Positions 49,301 to 59,500 of a DNA stretch of 64,000 nucleotides are shown in pieces. The DNA comes from Embiotoca jacksoni. Taxonomy: Eukaryota; Chordata; Actinopteri; Embiotocidae. A program made the translations under genes and the position numbers. Numbering within the stretch: position 1 is the first letter of the stretch; each line of letters starts with the position of its first letter. A model generated the notes under the pieces. It was given only the letters and a program-made list of their open reading frames with translations, was not told where the DNA came from and made no database searches. The stretch is taken from positions 20,068,024 to 20,132,023 of the forward strand of contig JAKOON010000010.1 of assembly GCA_022577435.1 (NCBI GenBank). The letters are read 5' to 3'.

Positions 49301-50156
49301 CTCTCTGGTGGGACTGCTAACAACTAGCAGACATCTAAAATAAGAAGCCCAAATGTTTTATTTTAAAGTGCAACAGGCCAAAAAGATGTGGAGACCACTG
49401 TTTGATTAATTTACAATATAAAGTATTAACTGCATCATAATCTTCATGTAAAATTTCTAAATAACTACACCTGCCAGATAAAAATAGTAAAAACTACAAG
49501 GTTTTTCCTCTGAATCGTAGAGAAGTACAAAGCTGCATAAAATAAAAAATACTCAAAGAACAAATACCTCTAAATTGTACTAAAGCTCAGTGAATATGCT
49601 TCCCATTACTGCTACATTAAAGAAAGTAGATTGATTCAGAACCTTTTCCTGCTTTTTTACAGATGGGATGTGCGGTCAACAGGTTTAGTTTCTAAATCCA
49701 ACCTTTAGAGCTGCTTTCTTTGTCTTTGCACGCAACAGCAGCACCGGTGGATTTTCACATTGAACAATAATACTGTTTTCTAGAAAATAAATAAATAAAA
49801 CCTACACTTGTGGGAAATATTCAGCAGTATTTCCACTGTTATTCAAACCAGTCCGAATCTCTCCAGCACGGTAAAACCCATCTTTTACAATCCTTCTCTC
49901 TCCCACCCTCCCTCTCATTGTAGGTGTGGGACTCTTGGCACTGTTTGTGCTGAATCATGTGGATATCAAACAATGACTGGCTGGACAAAACTGACAACTA
50001 ATGAAATAACTTTGTGGGAGTGTGACACCCCGGGGTGGGGGGAGGCTACACGGTGACCCCCTCACTTCAGTCTGCTGGGCCTATGGCAGGCCGATCTGCC
50101 GGCTGGCTTGGACACTGTGGGTACTGTTGGCAGAGTTTCCACCCCTGGGCGTCCCG
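46391..50156. other. crybb3-crybb2 spacer
   Basis: About 3.8 kb without any recognised exon. It contains an old interspersed repeat at about 48930-49630; the rest is AT-rich. Confidence 0.5.
48930..49630. repeat. second copy of the AGTAAAAGTACT-type teleost repeat
   Basis: The left part has CTAAAAGTAAAAATACTCCA and TACTAGTGTAAAAGTACAGA. The right part has GTAGAGAAGTACAAAGCTGC, AATACTCAAAGAACAAATAC and TCTAAATTGTACTAAAGCTC. This order matches the same common fish repeat seen at 16238-17258, in a more diverged form. Confidence 0.5.
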
Positions 50157-50209
50157 TATATATTGAGCTCATCGTGCCATCACAAACACACTGGCACAGA
50201 CAGGTACTG
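50157..50209 (+). promoter_or_regulatory. crybb2 TATA box and non-coding exon 1
   Basis: TATATAT at 50157-50163 would set transcription near 50187. A short exon could then end at 50209 before GTAAGG, or at 50203 before GTACTG. The next acceptor is TTTTTCAG at 50576, 25 bp before the coding start. A tiny non-coding first exon is typical of CRYBB2. This is inferred from signals and spacing. Confidence 0.5.
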
Positions 50210-50601
50210 GTAAGGGGTTCATGTCCGTCCGTCATCCTGTATTTTATAAACGTTATATATATAAGTTTTTATTTATATTATTTTATCAGTATATGTCTTC
50301 TTTTTACTACTATAATTTAGATTTACTTTATCTTATGTTGCATTGCTGTAATTCTCTGTTCAGAAGGATGTGAAGTGCAAAAAACAATTTTGGAGAGAGA
50401 GGGATGAGCCCTTTTGAGAAAATAATGGAAAACTAAATCTGTAAAAGCACAATTAAAGGCTGCTCATATTTTAGAGACAAGGATATAAATCTTTAAAAAT
50501 CATATATACATCCATCAATAGTTATCAGAAACAAAATCAAAATTTTAAATGATCATTTTCTCTGTTTATTTTTCAGTTTCATCCTTGCCAATCTGTTCAC
50601 A

Positions 50602-51792
50602 ATGGCCACAGACCACCAGAATCCTGCATCCAAGCAGCAGCAGCCAGGCTCCAGTGCATTTAAGGTGAGGAAACCAATTAAATTACAATCTACAACTTGT
50701 AGTAAACAATTGTGCTCTTCTTGTTTGGATTAGTTCATCTCTCGACACTCCAAGAGCTTTTTTTTAAATGAATTAAAAACATGTGTTTTACTTCTCTTCT
50801 CTCCTTTTGGTACACAGCTGGTTATCTATGAGCAGGAAAACTTCCAGGGACGCTGCCATGAGCTGACTGGTCCCTGTAACAACCTCCAGGAAGCAGGCGT
50901 GGAGAAAGTGGGCTCCATACTGGTGCTGTGTGGACCGTGAGTGTGGGTCAGAGACAGACAGAAGACAGGAACAGGATTTATAACCCGGGCGGGCAAAGAA
51001 ACAAGGGAACTGGCTCTGTGATTGAGTAGAGGATGGCAGATAGAAAAATGTGCATAGATTATACGAGCTTTATTTTCCTGCACCAACCACAACCCTCTGT
51101 CTCCTTTTCTTCTGCCCTCTCAGATGGGTGGGATATGAGCAGGCCAACTGTAAGGGGGAGCAGTATGTGTTTGAGAAGGGGGAGTATCCTCGCTGGGATT
51201 CCTGGACCAACAGCAGGCGCAGTGACACCCTTTATGCATTCCGCCCGATTAAAGTGGTAATCTTTTATTTTACAAATTCACACAACCCCACCGTCGATCA
51301 TCCCATCAGATGCTTAACATCTCACACGTTGAGTTGCTTTGTTGCTTTCTCAGGACAGCCAGGAGCACAAGATTGTCCTTTATGAAAACCCCAGCTTCGC
51401 AGGGAAGAAGATAGAAATCATAGATGATGATGTCCCCAGCTTTCATGCACATGGCTACCAGGAAAAGGTCTCCTCTGTCCGGGTCCAGAGTGGCACGTGA
51501 GTCCGTCCTCCCATCAGATGTTGTATGATATGAAAATAACAGCCACATGTCTCCTGTAAGCCATCCTTTGACCTCTGACTGGCTAACATTTGTTTTCCCT
51601 CTCTGTGCCCCCCTGTGCTCCAGTTGGGTGGGCTATCAGTATCCAGGCTACAGAGGCTATCAGTACCTGTTTGAAAAGGGGGAGTATAAGGACAACAGTG
51701 AGTTTGGAGCCCAGATTCCTCAGATCCAGTCGGTTCGTCGCATCAGAGACATGCAGTGGCATCAGAGGGGTGCTTTTCACCCCGTCAACTAA
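50602..51792 (+). CDS. crybb2: beta-B2 crystallin, 208 aa
   Basis: The basic beta-crystallin of the lens, forming homo- and hetero-oligomers. Coding exons: 50602-50664, 50818-50936, 51124-51256, 51354-51496, 51624-51792; the 119/133/143 sizes and phases equal those of crybb3. The protein begins MATDHQNPASK and shows EQENFQGRCHEL, PWVGYEQANCKGEQYVFEKG, DDDVPSFHAHGYQEKVSSVR, WVGYQYPGYRGYQYLFEKG and the ending RGAFHPVN, nearly identical to mammalian CRYBB2 over the second domain. Each of exons 3-6 codes one Greek key. The poly(A) signal is at 51939-51944. It lies tandem to crybb3, as in other vertebrates. Confidence 0.97.
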
Positions 51793-51938
51793 GCTTGTGA
51801 CTCTTTGCTGTCATGAATCCTCCTGACCTCGGCAACCTTGCTCCCTTCCAGCAGCAACCCCTTGTCCTTCATTCACACCATTCAGCATTTTGATATCTAT
51901 TGCAGCTGTTGCAGTAGTGACACTCTTTGAAGCAAACT

Positions 51939-51944
51939 AATAAA
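51939..51944 (+). other. crybb2 polyadenylation signal
   Basis: AATAAA 147 bp after the stop codon. Confidence 0.75.
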
Positions 51945-52134
51945 TCCTCATTGCTTACATTTCTCTTGGTCATGTGGTTCTGTTTTGTTCTCCAGCACTT
52001 AAAAAAAAAAAACACACCATAAAAACTTTTGCAGTTATGTCAAACATACAGTTTAAAAGTGCCATGAAGGCATTTTAACACGTGCACTTGCCAACTCCGA
52101 CCAACAGGCCGCGCTGCAGGGGGAGGTGTACAGC

Positions 52135-52150
52135 TGACGTCACTTCCTGT
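52135..52150 (+). promoter_or_regulatory. CRE palindrome next to an ETS-type site, ctu1 promoter
   Basis: A full TGACGTCA (52135-52142) overlaps CACTTCCTGT, an ETS-type core. It lies in a small GC-rich island about 1.1 kb before the ctu1 start codon. A non-coding first exon probably follows at about 52160-52230, since the coding exon has an acceptor (TCCTGCAG) only 8 bp before its ATG. Confidence 0.5.
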
Positions 52151-52239
52151 TTTCCCGTCGGAGAAGAGCTAACAGCGCCTGACGAAACAACATGCTGCTC
52201 CTTGCGCTGTAATAATTCCGCTGTTTAAGTGAGAAGAGT

Positions 52240-53232
52240 CGAGTTTTAAATTTTTTTTTTTTTTTTTTAAAGTGTTTCTTAGTGTACTTTATCTCCATAT
52301 CCACAATTCAACCCTCGGTTCGTCGGAGACTTCGGTATGAAAATGCTCTCTAATATAAAAGCGATTAATTGGCTTCAGTTGTTTCGCTAACGTTAGACAC
52401 GTGTTAAATGTTGTTTAATGTTTTTCTATGTTATGAATCATTTTTGTTTAACTCTTGAATTTGACATTGCTTAAAAACCTACGAGTCCACCAATGTAACA
52501 GCGGCTTTGCAGAAGTTATTTAACTCCTTAATTACTTGCACGTTGTAACGTCCTGGGGTAAAAAGTAGACCCCCGTGTGGGATAATGATATCAATTCACA
52601 TTCACAAGTCAACTTAATTTAGTGTGTAGATATTTGTCTGTCATATACGTTTTTCCATACCAGTGTAAGACCCAAGTGATGAGTGGATTCCAGGATTTCC
52701 TTTAGTGAAGTAGTTTATTAACATGTATTAACTCAGTTTAAGGACAGCTCTGACATTGAATAACAAAAGAAAAAAACAAAATGGATTAAACAATACAAAG
52801 AAGATGGTGTTCATTTATTTGATATGATGATGATGATCATACTTTATTGTCAGAATTGCTTCTTGCGTCACAGCAGCTCCATTTGCAGTATCACAAAAAT
52901 ATTGAACACTGACAAAAACAGTTTAAGATGATAATCACAAAACTCGTGATCAAGTCTAAGTCTTTAATTTTAGGATTAATTGGTTCACTAAAGAGTGCTA
53001 TAGTCGAAACACTGCATCTACGATTAGATGGTAATATTTTGTATTTACTGTTTAAGACATGATTCGGATCAGTGATAAATTTACTTGCCAGGCTGATTTA
53101 CAGGTTGATTCATAGCGCTTCTCGCTGGGTTGGCCTACGATCTTTGAGCACGTTCTTATTTGATGAAGCAGTAAAAATCTTTGCCGACGTTTGTTCAACT
53201 AATTTTGAACATTGTTGTCCCTTTTCCTGCAG
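52240..53232. other. 5' intron of ctu1
   Basis: About 1 kb. A T run lies at 52248-52268 and a minus-strand retroposon tail at about 52820-52890 (GATGATGATGATCATACTTT then ATTGTCAGAATTGCTTC). No coding sequence. Confidence 0.5.
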
Positions 53233-53240
53233 CAGTCACA

Positions 53241-54358
53241 ATGCCTGTCCAGTGCAGCAACTGTGCTGAGAAACGTGCTGTCCTGAGACGTCCGAAAACC
53301 GGCCACTCGCTGTGCAAGGAGTGCTTCTTCTGGGTGTTTGAGGAGGAGGTACATCAGACCATCGTAGCAGCAGAACTGTTCAAATCTGGGGAGAAGGTAG
53401 GAATCGCTGCCTCCGGAGGGAAAGACTCCACTGTGCTCGCTCATGTTATGAAGCTCCTAAATAACCGATACAACTATGGCCTCGAACTGATGCTTCTCTC
53501 AGTGGATGAGGGAATCACTGGTTACCGAGACGATTCCTTGGAGACAGTGAAGAGGAATCAACAACAGTATGAGCTGCCGCTGAAGATTGTCTCATATGAG
53601 GAGCTGTATGGCTGGACTATGGACGCTATAGTGAAGCAGGTGGGACTGAAAAACAACTGCACCTTCTGTGGAGTGTTTAGAAGGCAGGCGTTGGACAGAG
53701 GAGCCATCATGCTGAAAGTGGACAAGATATGCACAGGTAAATTCAAATGGTCGTGAAAGTACTCGAGCAGTGTCAGCCTTAACATGTGGTTTGAATACCT
53801 GGATGTGTGTTTCTCTGCACAGGTCACAACGCTGACGATGTGGGGGAAACTATTTTGATGAACGTCTTGCGAGGGGACATAGCTCGACTGCGCCGCTGCA
53901 CCGCCATCTCCACAACCAGCGAGGGTGAAGGGGTCGTGCCGCGCTGCAAGCCCCTCAAATATGCTTATGAAAAAGAGATTGTTATGTACGCGTACTTTAA
54001 GAAGTTAGACTACTTCTCTACTGAATGTATCTACTCTCCCAATGCTTATCGTGGCTATGCAAGGGCCTTTTTAAAGGACCTGGAGAGCGTAAGGCCGAGC
54101 TCCATCATGGATATCATCCACTCCGGGGAGAACCTGTCTGTGCGGGAGGGGGTGAAGATGCCCGTCCAGGGAACATGCACACGCTGTGGCTACATCTCCA
54201 GCCAGGCACTGTGCAAGGCGTGTGTGCTGCTGGAGGGGCTGAACCGAGGTCTGCCCAAGCTGGGAATTGGCAAACACCACCGCCTGCATGAGAAAATCCT
54301 CTCCCAGCAGCCCTTTACCGAGAAGGAGGAGAGAAAGCTGAAATCTGTAGACTTTTGA
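53241..54358 (+). CDS. ctu1: cytoplasmic tRNA 2-thiolation protein 1, 343 aa
   Basis: CTU1, with CTU2, uses ATP and sulfur carried by URM1 to thiolate the wobble uridine (U34) of cytosolic tRNA Lys, Glu and Gln. Two coding exons: 53241-53736 and 53823-54358 (human about 348 aa). An N-terminal zinc site uses Cys5, Cys8, Cys25 and Cys28. The PP-loop ATP motif SGGKDS is at residues 58-63. The CTFC pair (Cys140, Cys143) and Cys164 in CTGHNADD are the metal/catalytic cysteines. A C-terminal zinc motif reads CTRCGYISSQALCKAC. The intron falls inside the TGHNADD motif. Poly(A) signal AATAAA at 54861-54866. Confidence 0.97.
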
Positions 54359-54860
54359 CAATTATCCTGACCTACAAAGTATATGATGATATTTTAGAGT
54401 AAACTACATTTGTATTTGTATATGCATATCTGAGAAAAGAGCAGGCTAAGAAATCACATGTTTTGTTTTTATTTATCATTAGTGAAATACTTATTTCTAA
54501 GGATGGGATTTTGGTAAACCTGCGTGATCTGTGAAGCATCTTCACAGCATAGAAAGTCCATTCAATGCTGTTTTACAGCTACTAAACTGAATCAATGTAG
54601 ACTACCAGTACTTTTCAGGGGTATTAAGAATTGTGCGTTCAGTGGATGGTACTGTGAAATAGTTGCTCAAAGGGCAATACTGTAGATCCAGCTGTTTCTG
54701 TTCTGATCGGCCATCTGTACGACTTTCATAAGGACATACTTAAATTTACTTAAATGCTTTGAAGAAACCTTGTGTACACATATAGCAGGTCTGTATGGTA
54801 CAGAAGAATCTCACACTAGACCTTTTTTTCTTTACTTTTGTGTTTCATAAAATACAATTG

Positions 54861-54866
54861 AATAAA
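54861..54866 (+). other. ctu1 polyadenylation signal
   Basis: AATAAA about 500 bp after the ctu1 stop. Confidence 0.6.
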
Positions 54867-55029
54867 CATGGTATTCGATATCTTCCTGTTTTTCATGATT
54901 CTGATAAAAAGGTTGACGTGTTTATTATTATCATGATATGTATGAGTTAAGGTGCTCATTTGAAACCGGTTGATATTACTAATTGAGCACACTTCATTAC
55001 AAAGAATGTTCATCAAATATCTATATTAT

Positions 55030-55199
55030 TATTATAATATACTGTATATACTGTGCATTTTATATTTATATTTAATATTTTTTACTGCTATTTTATTGCT
55101 TTTCTATTATTCTATTATTATCTTATTGCTTCTGTATGCTGCTGTAGCGAAAAAAATGTCCCCTCAGGGATTAATAAAGTAACTACCTAACCTAACCTA
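55030..55199 (+). mobile_element. LINE 3' end, copy A
   Basis: Carries ATACTGTATATACTGTGCAT, GCTGCTGTAGCGAAAAAAAT, GGGATTAATAAAGTAA and a (CTAAC)n tail, the same order as the copy at 16854-17158. Confidence 0.7.
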
Positions 55200-55204
55200 T
55201 CCAG

Positions 55205-55270
55205 ACTTAGACTTTATTAATCCTAGTGGGGAAATTTAGTCGTCACAGCAGCATAGAAACACAAAAAGGT
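55205..55270 (-). repeat. related retroposon tail in minus orientation
   Basis: Reading the minus strand gives ATGCTGCTGTGACGACTAAA, then TTTCCCCACTAGGATTAATA and AAGTCTAAGTC, the common fish LINE tail. It lies back-to-front against copy A. Confidence 0.6.
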
Positions 55271-55398
55271 GCACACTATGAAAATTTTTTACAAATGCGT
55301 ATACATAAAATAAGTTGGATAAAAAAATAATTATTTTTGAAAAAAGTAAGCAATGGATAAATACACACACACACACAAAAAAATTACAAATCTATCTG

Positions 55399-55734
55399 TC
55401 ATTGTACTTCGCTGTGGTCTGCTGGGGGAGCAGCATTGGAGCCGGCGACACCAACAGACTTAACAAACTGGTTAAGAAGGCCGGCTCCATCATCGGCTAC
55501 AATCTGGACAGTCTGGAAAAGGTGGTGGAGAGGAGGACGCTGAACAAACTATTATCCATATTGGATAATCCTGACCACCCTCTCCACCACCTGCTGCAGG
55601 GACAGCGGAGCACTTTCTCCAAAAGACTCCTCCAGCTCCGCTGTCACAAGGACAGATACAGGAGATCATTCCTGCCGACCGCAATTAGACTGTACAATAA
55701 CTCACCTCTGGCAAAATCCATCACACAACAATAA
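55399..55734 (+). pseudogene. C-terminal fragment of a LINE reverse-transcriptase ORF
   Basis: An open frame of about 110 codons reads CWGSSIGAGDTNRLNKLVKK, AGSIIGYNLDSLEKV, DNPDHPLHHLLQGQRS and RYRRSFLPTAIRLYN. This is the end of the ORF2 of fish L2/Rex-type non-LTR elements. The 5' part of the element is missing. It runs into the 3' UTR that follows at 55735. Confidence 0.7.
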
Positions 55735-55798
55735 CACTGTTGACTGTGTTTCTTGGTTTGTTTGTATATAATATATATAGATATAGATATATACTGTA

Positions 55799-55880
<82 letters not shown>

Positions 55881-56312
55881 GTTGACTGTGTTTCTTGGTT
55901 TGTTTGTATATAATATATATAGATATATAATGTACTGTATATACTGTGCATTTTATATTTTATATTTTTTACTGCTATTTAATTGCTTTTCTATTATTCT
56001 ATTCTATTATTTTATTATATTATTTCTATTATTATCTTATTGCTTCTGTATGCTGCTGTAGCGAAAAAAAAATTCCCCTCGGGGATTAATAAAGTAAATA
56101 CCTACCTACCTACCTTTCTTGGTTGTTTGTATATAATATATATAGATATAAACTGTACTGTATATACTGTGCATTTTATATTTATATTTTTTTTACTGCT
56201 ATTTTATTGCTTTTCTATTGTTCTGTTATTATCTTATTGCTTCTATATGCTGCTGTAGCGGAAAAAAATTTTTTTCCCCTCGGGGATTAATAAAGTAAAT
56301 ACCTAACCTAAC
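55735..56312 (+). mobile_element. LINE 3' UTR, followed by a second tandem 3' end
   Basis: The first 3' end (55735-56115) has two AACACTGTTGACTGTG-type monomers separated by a long TA run (about 55798-55879), then CCCCTCGGGGATTAATAAAG and (TACC)n. It is followed at once by another 3' end (56116-56312) starting TTTCTTGGTTGTTTG with no coding part. This looks like internal duplication or two insertions at one spot. Confidence 0.7.
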
Positions 56313-56387
56313 CTGTCTGCCTGTCCGTTTATCTATGTAGTTCTAGTTTCCGACCGCTAGATGTCGCTCATCACCGAGCTTCATTCG

Positions 56388-56407
56388 GCGCGCGCGCGCG
56401 CGCGCGC
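56388..56407. repeat. (GC)n alternating tract in the pxn promoter
   Basis: Twenty bases of alternating G and C about 170 bp before the pxn start codon, a classical Z-DNA-prone sequence. Confidence 0.9.
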
Positions 56408-56576
56408 CCCGGTAAAGTACACATGCACATCCCGCGGCGCGTTCACGCGAGCTATCCTGACCCAACGTCCAGGGAAGCAGCGGAGTGAAGTTTGAAGAGG
56501 AAAATTCAGACTTCGTAAACAGTCGAGAAGCTCGACAAACAGAAAACTGACGGGAGGCCACAACCAGGCAGCCGCT

Positions 56577-56589
56577 ATGGACGACTTAG
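56577..56589 (+). CDS. pxn: first coding exon of paxillin (partial gene)
   Basis: ATG GAC GAC TTA G then GTGAGT: the exon codes M-D-D-L plus the first base of a split codon. Paxillin (focal-adhesion LIM adaptor) begins MDDLDALLADL, and in mammals its first coding exon ends at the same phase-1 position. The upstream 200 bp is CpG-rich with promoter character, and human PXN lies in 12q24 with RNF10, POP5 and UNC119B. No further exon was found before the window ends, so the gene continues beyond it. The call rests on four residues, phase and synteny. Confidence 0.75.
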
Positions 56590-59500
56590 GTGAGTTTTGG
56601 AGGTGAACTTTCTCAAAGCTCCCGTGTTTTTTTTTGTGTGTGGCCTCAGTTGAGGAGCGGACAGCAGGGTGGAGGAGTAAAAAAACAAAAAAAAAAAACG
56701 TTACGAACCTAAGATTTTTTTTTTTAATTTTTTTTTTTTTTTTTTTTAACGTTAAAAAGACCGTTTCTGGTTTCGCTGTAGGTCGTTCACCTCACTTAAG
56801 ACAGCACATACCTGACAGAAATGAATACAGCGCGGTGAGGAAAAAGTGAATGTTTGACAGACTTCAACACACTTTGATTTAAATCAGCATCGTAGTAACT
56901 TAGCGGCTGGACATCGTTAGCCTCCACCACCACCACCACCACCACCTTCTTCTTTCTTTTCTTTTTTTAAAAACTCTCCCTCGCTGTAAAGGTCCTCTGA
57001 TAACAATGCTTATTTAAATCAGCCACTTTTGATCAGTACGTGTGCGCCAGAGGGAGGAGATATTTGGCTGACATTTTGACATCGAGCTTCAACGTTACCT
57101 CCTCAACTCTTGCCCCCCAGGCTATTCATTCCTGCTTTGAAGCGGTGGAGTCAACAGGCCTCCCCATTTAGACTGCTCAGTACAGCACAATGTGAGCTCA
57201 ACCCCGGCTCGGCTGCTTTAAAACGAACATCCAGTCTGATGGAGCAGGCTTCCCTGCCAGTGATGCATAATTACACACCACTTTGTTCCTTTTCTTTTCT
57301 TTTATCCTCTTATGAAAAGCCTGGATGCAAGAGATAAAAAAAAAAAAAAAAAAAAAAAAAGGAAAACTTGATTGCTGTATGTTGATCAAGACATGAGCAA
57401 GGTATAAGTTCAATTTAAAAATAATACAACGTATTATGATGAAACAGTTGTAGTTATCGATCGGTTCTTGACCTTGTGCTCTTTAGACCTACAAATAAAA
57501 AAATAAAAAAATTATTGATTTGATTTAATTGTTATGGATGTTTCGCCAAGCCAAAGGTGCAGCTTAAAATGTCTTGTTTTGTCCCGAAACACCAGTCCCC
57601 AACACAAAGAAATTCAGATTATTACCATGGAGGACTAAAGGAACCAGAAGAGCTTCAACATTTAAGAGGAAGGAATCAGAAATTGGCTTTTTTTCTTTTT
57701 TTTCATAAGAATATGTCCCAAAATTATTAATAGTTTTTCTTTGGTTGGTTTTATACCTTGGACTGGTCCTTCCTTGACCAGGCTTTACAGACCTTGAATA
57801 AGTGAAGCTGCACATTTGCTTTTTTATTGATTATTTATTGATTTAGAATCGCCTTCAAATCATATGGCAAAAAGATATGAACTCACGTTTTGTCTTCCAG
57901 CTAAGTACAAAATCCCCTGACTGACTCACTATTACTACACAATAACCAGATTTTTGAATAGAAAAAAAACCTCTTGTATTTTCTATAATCACTGATAGAA
58001 TAGATATTTTTCATAGGAGCATGCAGGTTGTTAATGACTGGTTGTGATATTCAAATTAATGTTCATTTAACATTACCTACTAATGTTCAAGTCAGACAGT
58101 ATTTATAATTGAGTAAAAGCTGTAACTCACCTTTGTGTGACTGAAACCAGTGAATTTTGGGCATTTTCCTTCAATTAATCCATTATTAACTAATCCTTAT
58201 AGATTTACTACAGGCCTTTTAATCTGCCCAATATCTAACACCAGCACTGGTCAATTACATACAGTCTGTCCAGGCCATGTACTGTATTAACTTCATCTAT
58301 TTTTTTTCTGCCCCACTAGCTGTTGGCCCTTGACCTTTGACTCTGAACTTCTAATTCTGTTGTTATAGTTTTAAGCAGCTGGTCAGTTTGCTATATTTAC
58401 TTGACTAATTCAGAATAATTCCCTTGTTTAGGCTGTCAGGTGTCTGTAGGAACGATCCCGCTGTACGGATCTCCCAAAGTAGTAACGGCAGTAAAAATAC
58501 GATGGAAAATTGTTTAAGTGGAGAGATGATGGGCCGCATTTTTGCGTTTGGCCCGTTGTAAGAATACCTCCGGGGCACATTAGATGCTCTTGCTGCTATA
58601 GGCCACTGAAAGGACTGATTGTTGGTGGAGAGGGAGCCTGCAGTCTCTCTGAAGCAGCGTGAACAGCAGGCTGAGGGAGGGGGCGAAGCTGCTGAGGAAT
58701 TTCGAACATCACTCTGTGTCGGGGTCCAAGGCCAAATACTCTCTGGGTCATGACTCACCTCCTGCCACTGCTTTCAACCCTGCACATGCTGCCACCAGAG
58801 GGAGGACTGTCGGTTTCTGCACGTCTTCCCCAGACATTGGTCCTCTGGTAATTACAGACACTTGGAGATGGTTAAAAGCTTCGAGCTTTGAGGTCTGACA
58901 AGTTAAATGGCTTTCACCTGCCCCTGCTGTAGCAGACATCTTTGTCCACATCATGTGCCCCCCCCTCCCACGTCGACCCTTAAATATGCAGAAATCAACA
59001 AACTGTGGTAAATATTTGTAAATACTTCATGACAGGGGTTTACTGTGCTTCCAGGTTCCAGTAAACCTCCAGCTAACAAGCCCCTGTAGGTCCTGGTCTT
59101 GCGGCTCACTGATTACCGGCAGGTCTACGTTGAGCTGTTTGGAAACCTGATCAGACTCCACTGTTTTCTCTCTCCTTTCATACTGTGTGTATATTGATCT
59201 GCCCACGGTGCTCGAGGAAGGGAATTCCCTCAGCAGAGTGTGAGCACTTCTTCCAGTCTGTTCGTCTGAGACAGATTTTTCCAGAGGATTTCTTCGATCG
59301 GTCTTTTTCAGTCCCAACCAGGTGGCAGCCAGGTCCACAGCCTCACTTTTGTAACTGATGTGGCCGAGGGGACGAGTCCTCACCCAGATGTCGACCTTAA
59401 ATCAGACGTGGCGCGGTGTCCCGTCTGTTCTGCCTCTGTGTTTCATGGTTGTTGGGTATGAAGCCGCCATTCAGCTCTCTGTGAATTCCTCAAGATTGTG

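Noticed and set aside
55721..56061. Tyr/Ile-rich open frames over the TA repeat
   Set aside because: Pure simple-sequence translation of TATATA tracts.
59027..59383. 118-aa minus-strand open frame in pxn intron 1
   Set aside because: No recognisable domain, no neighbouring exons in phase, and the length is expected by chance in 7 kb.
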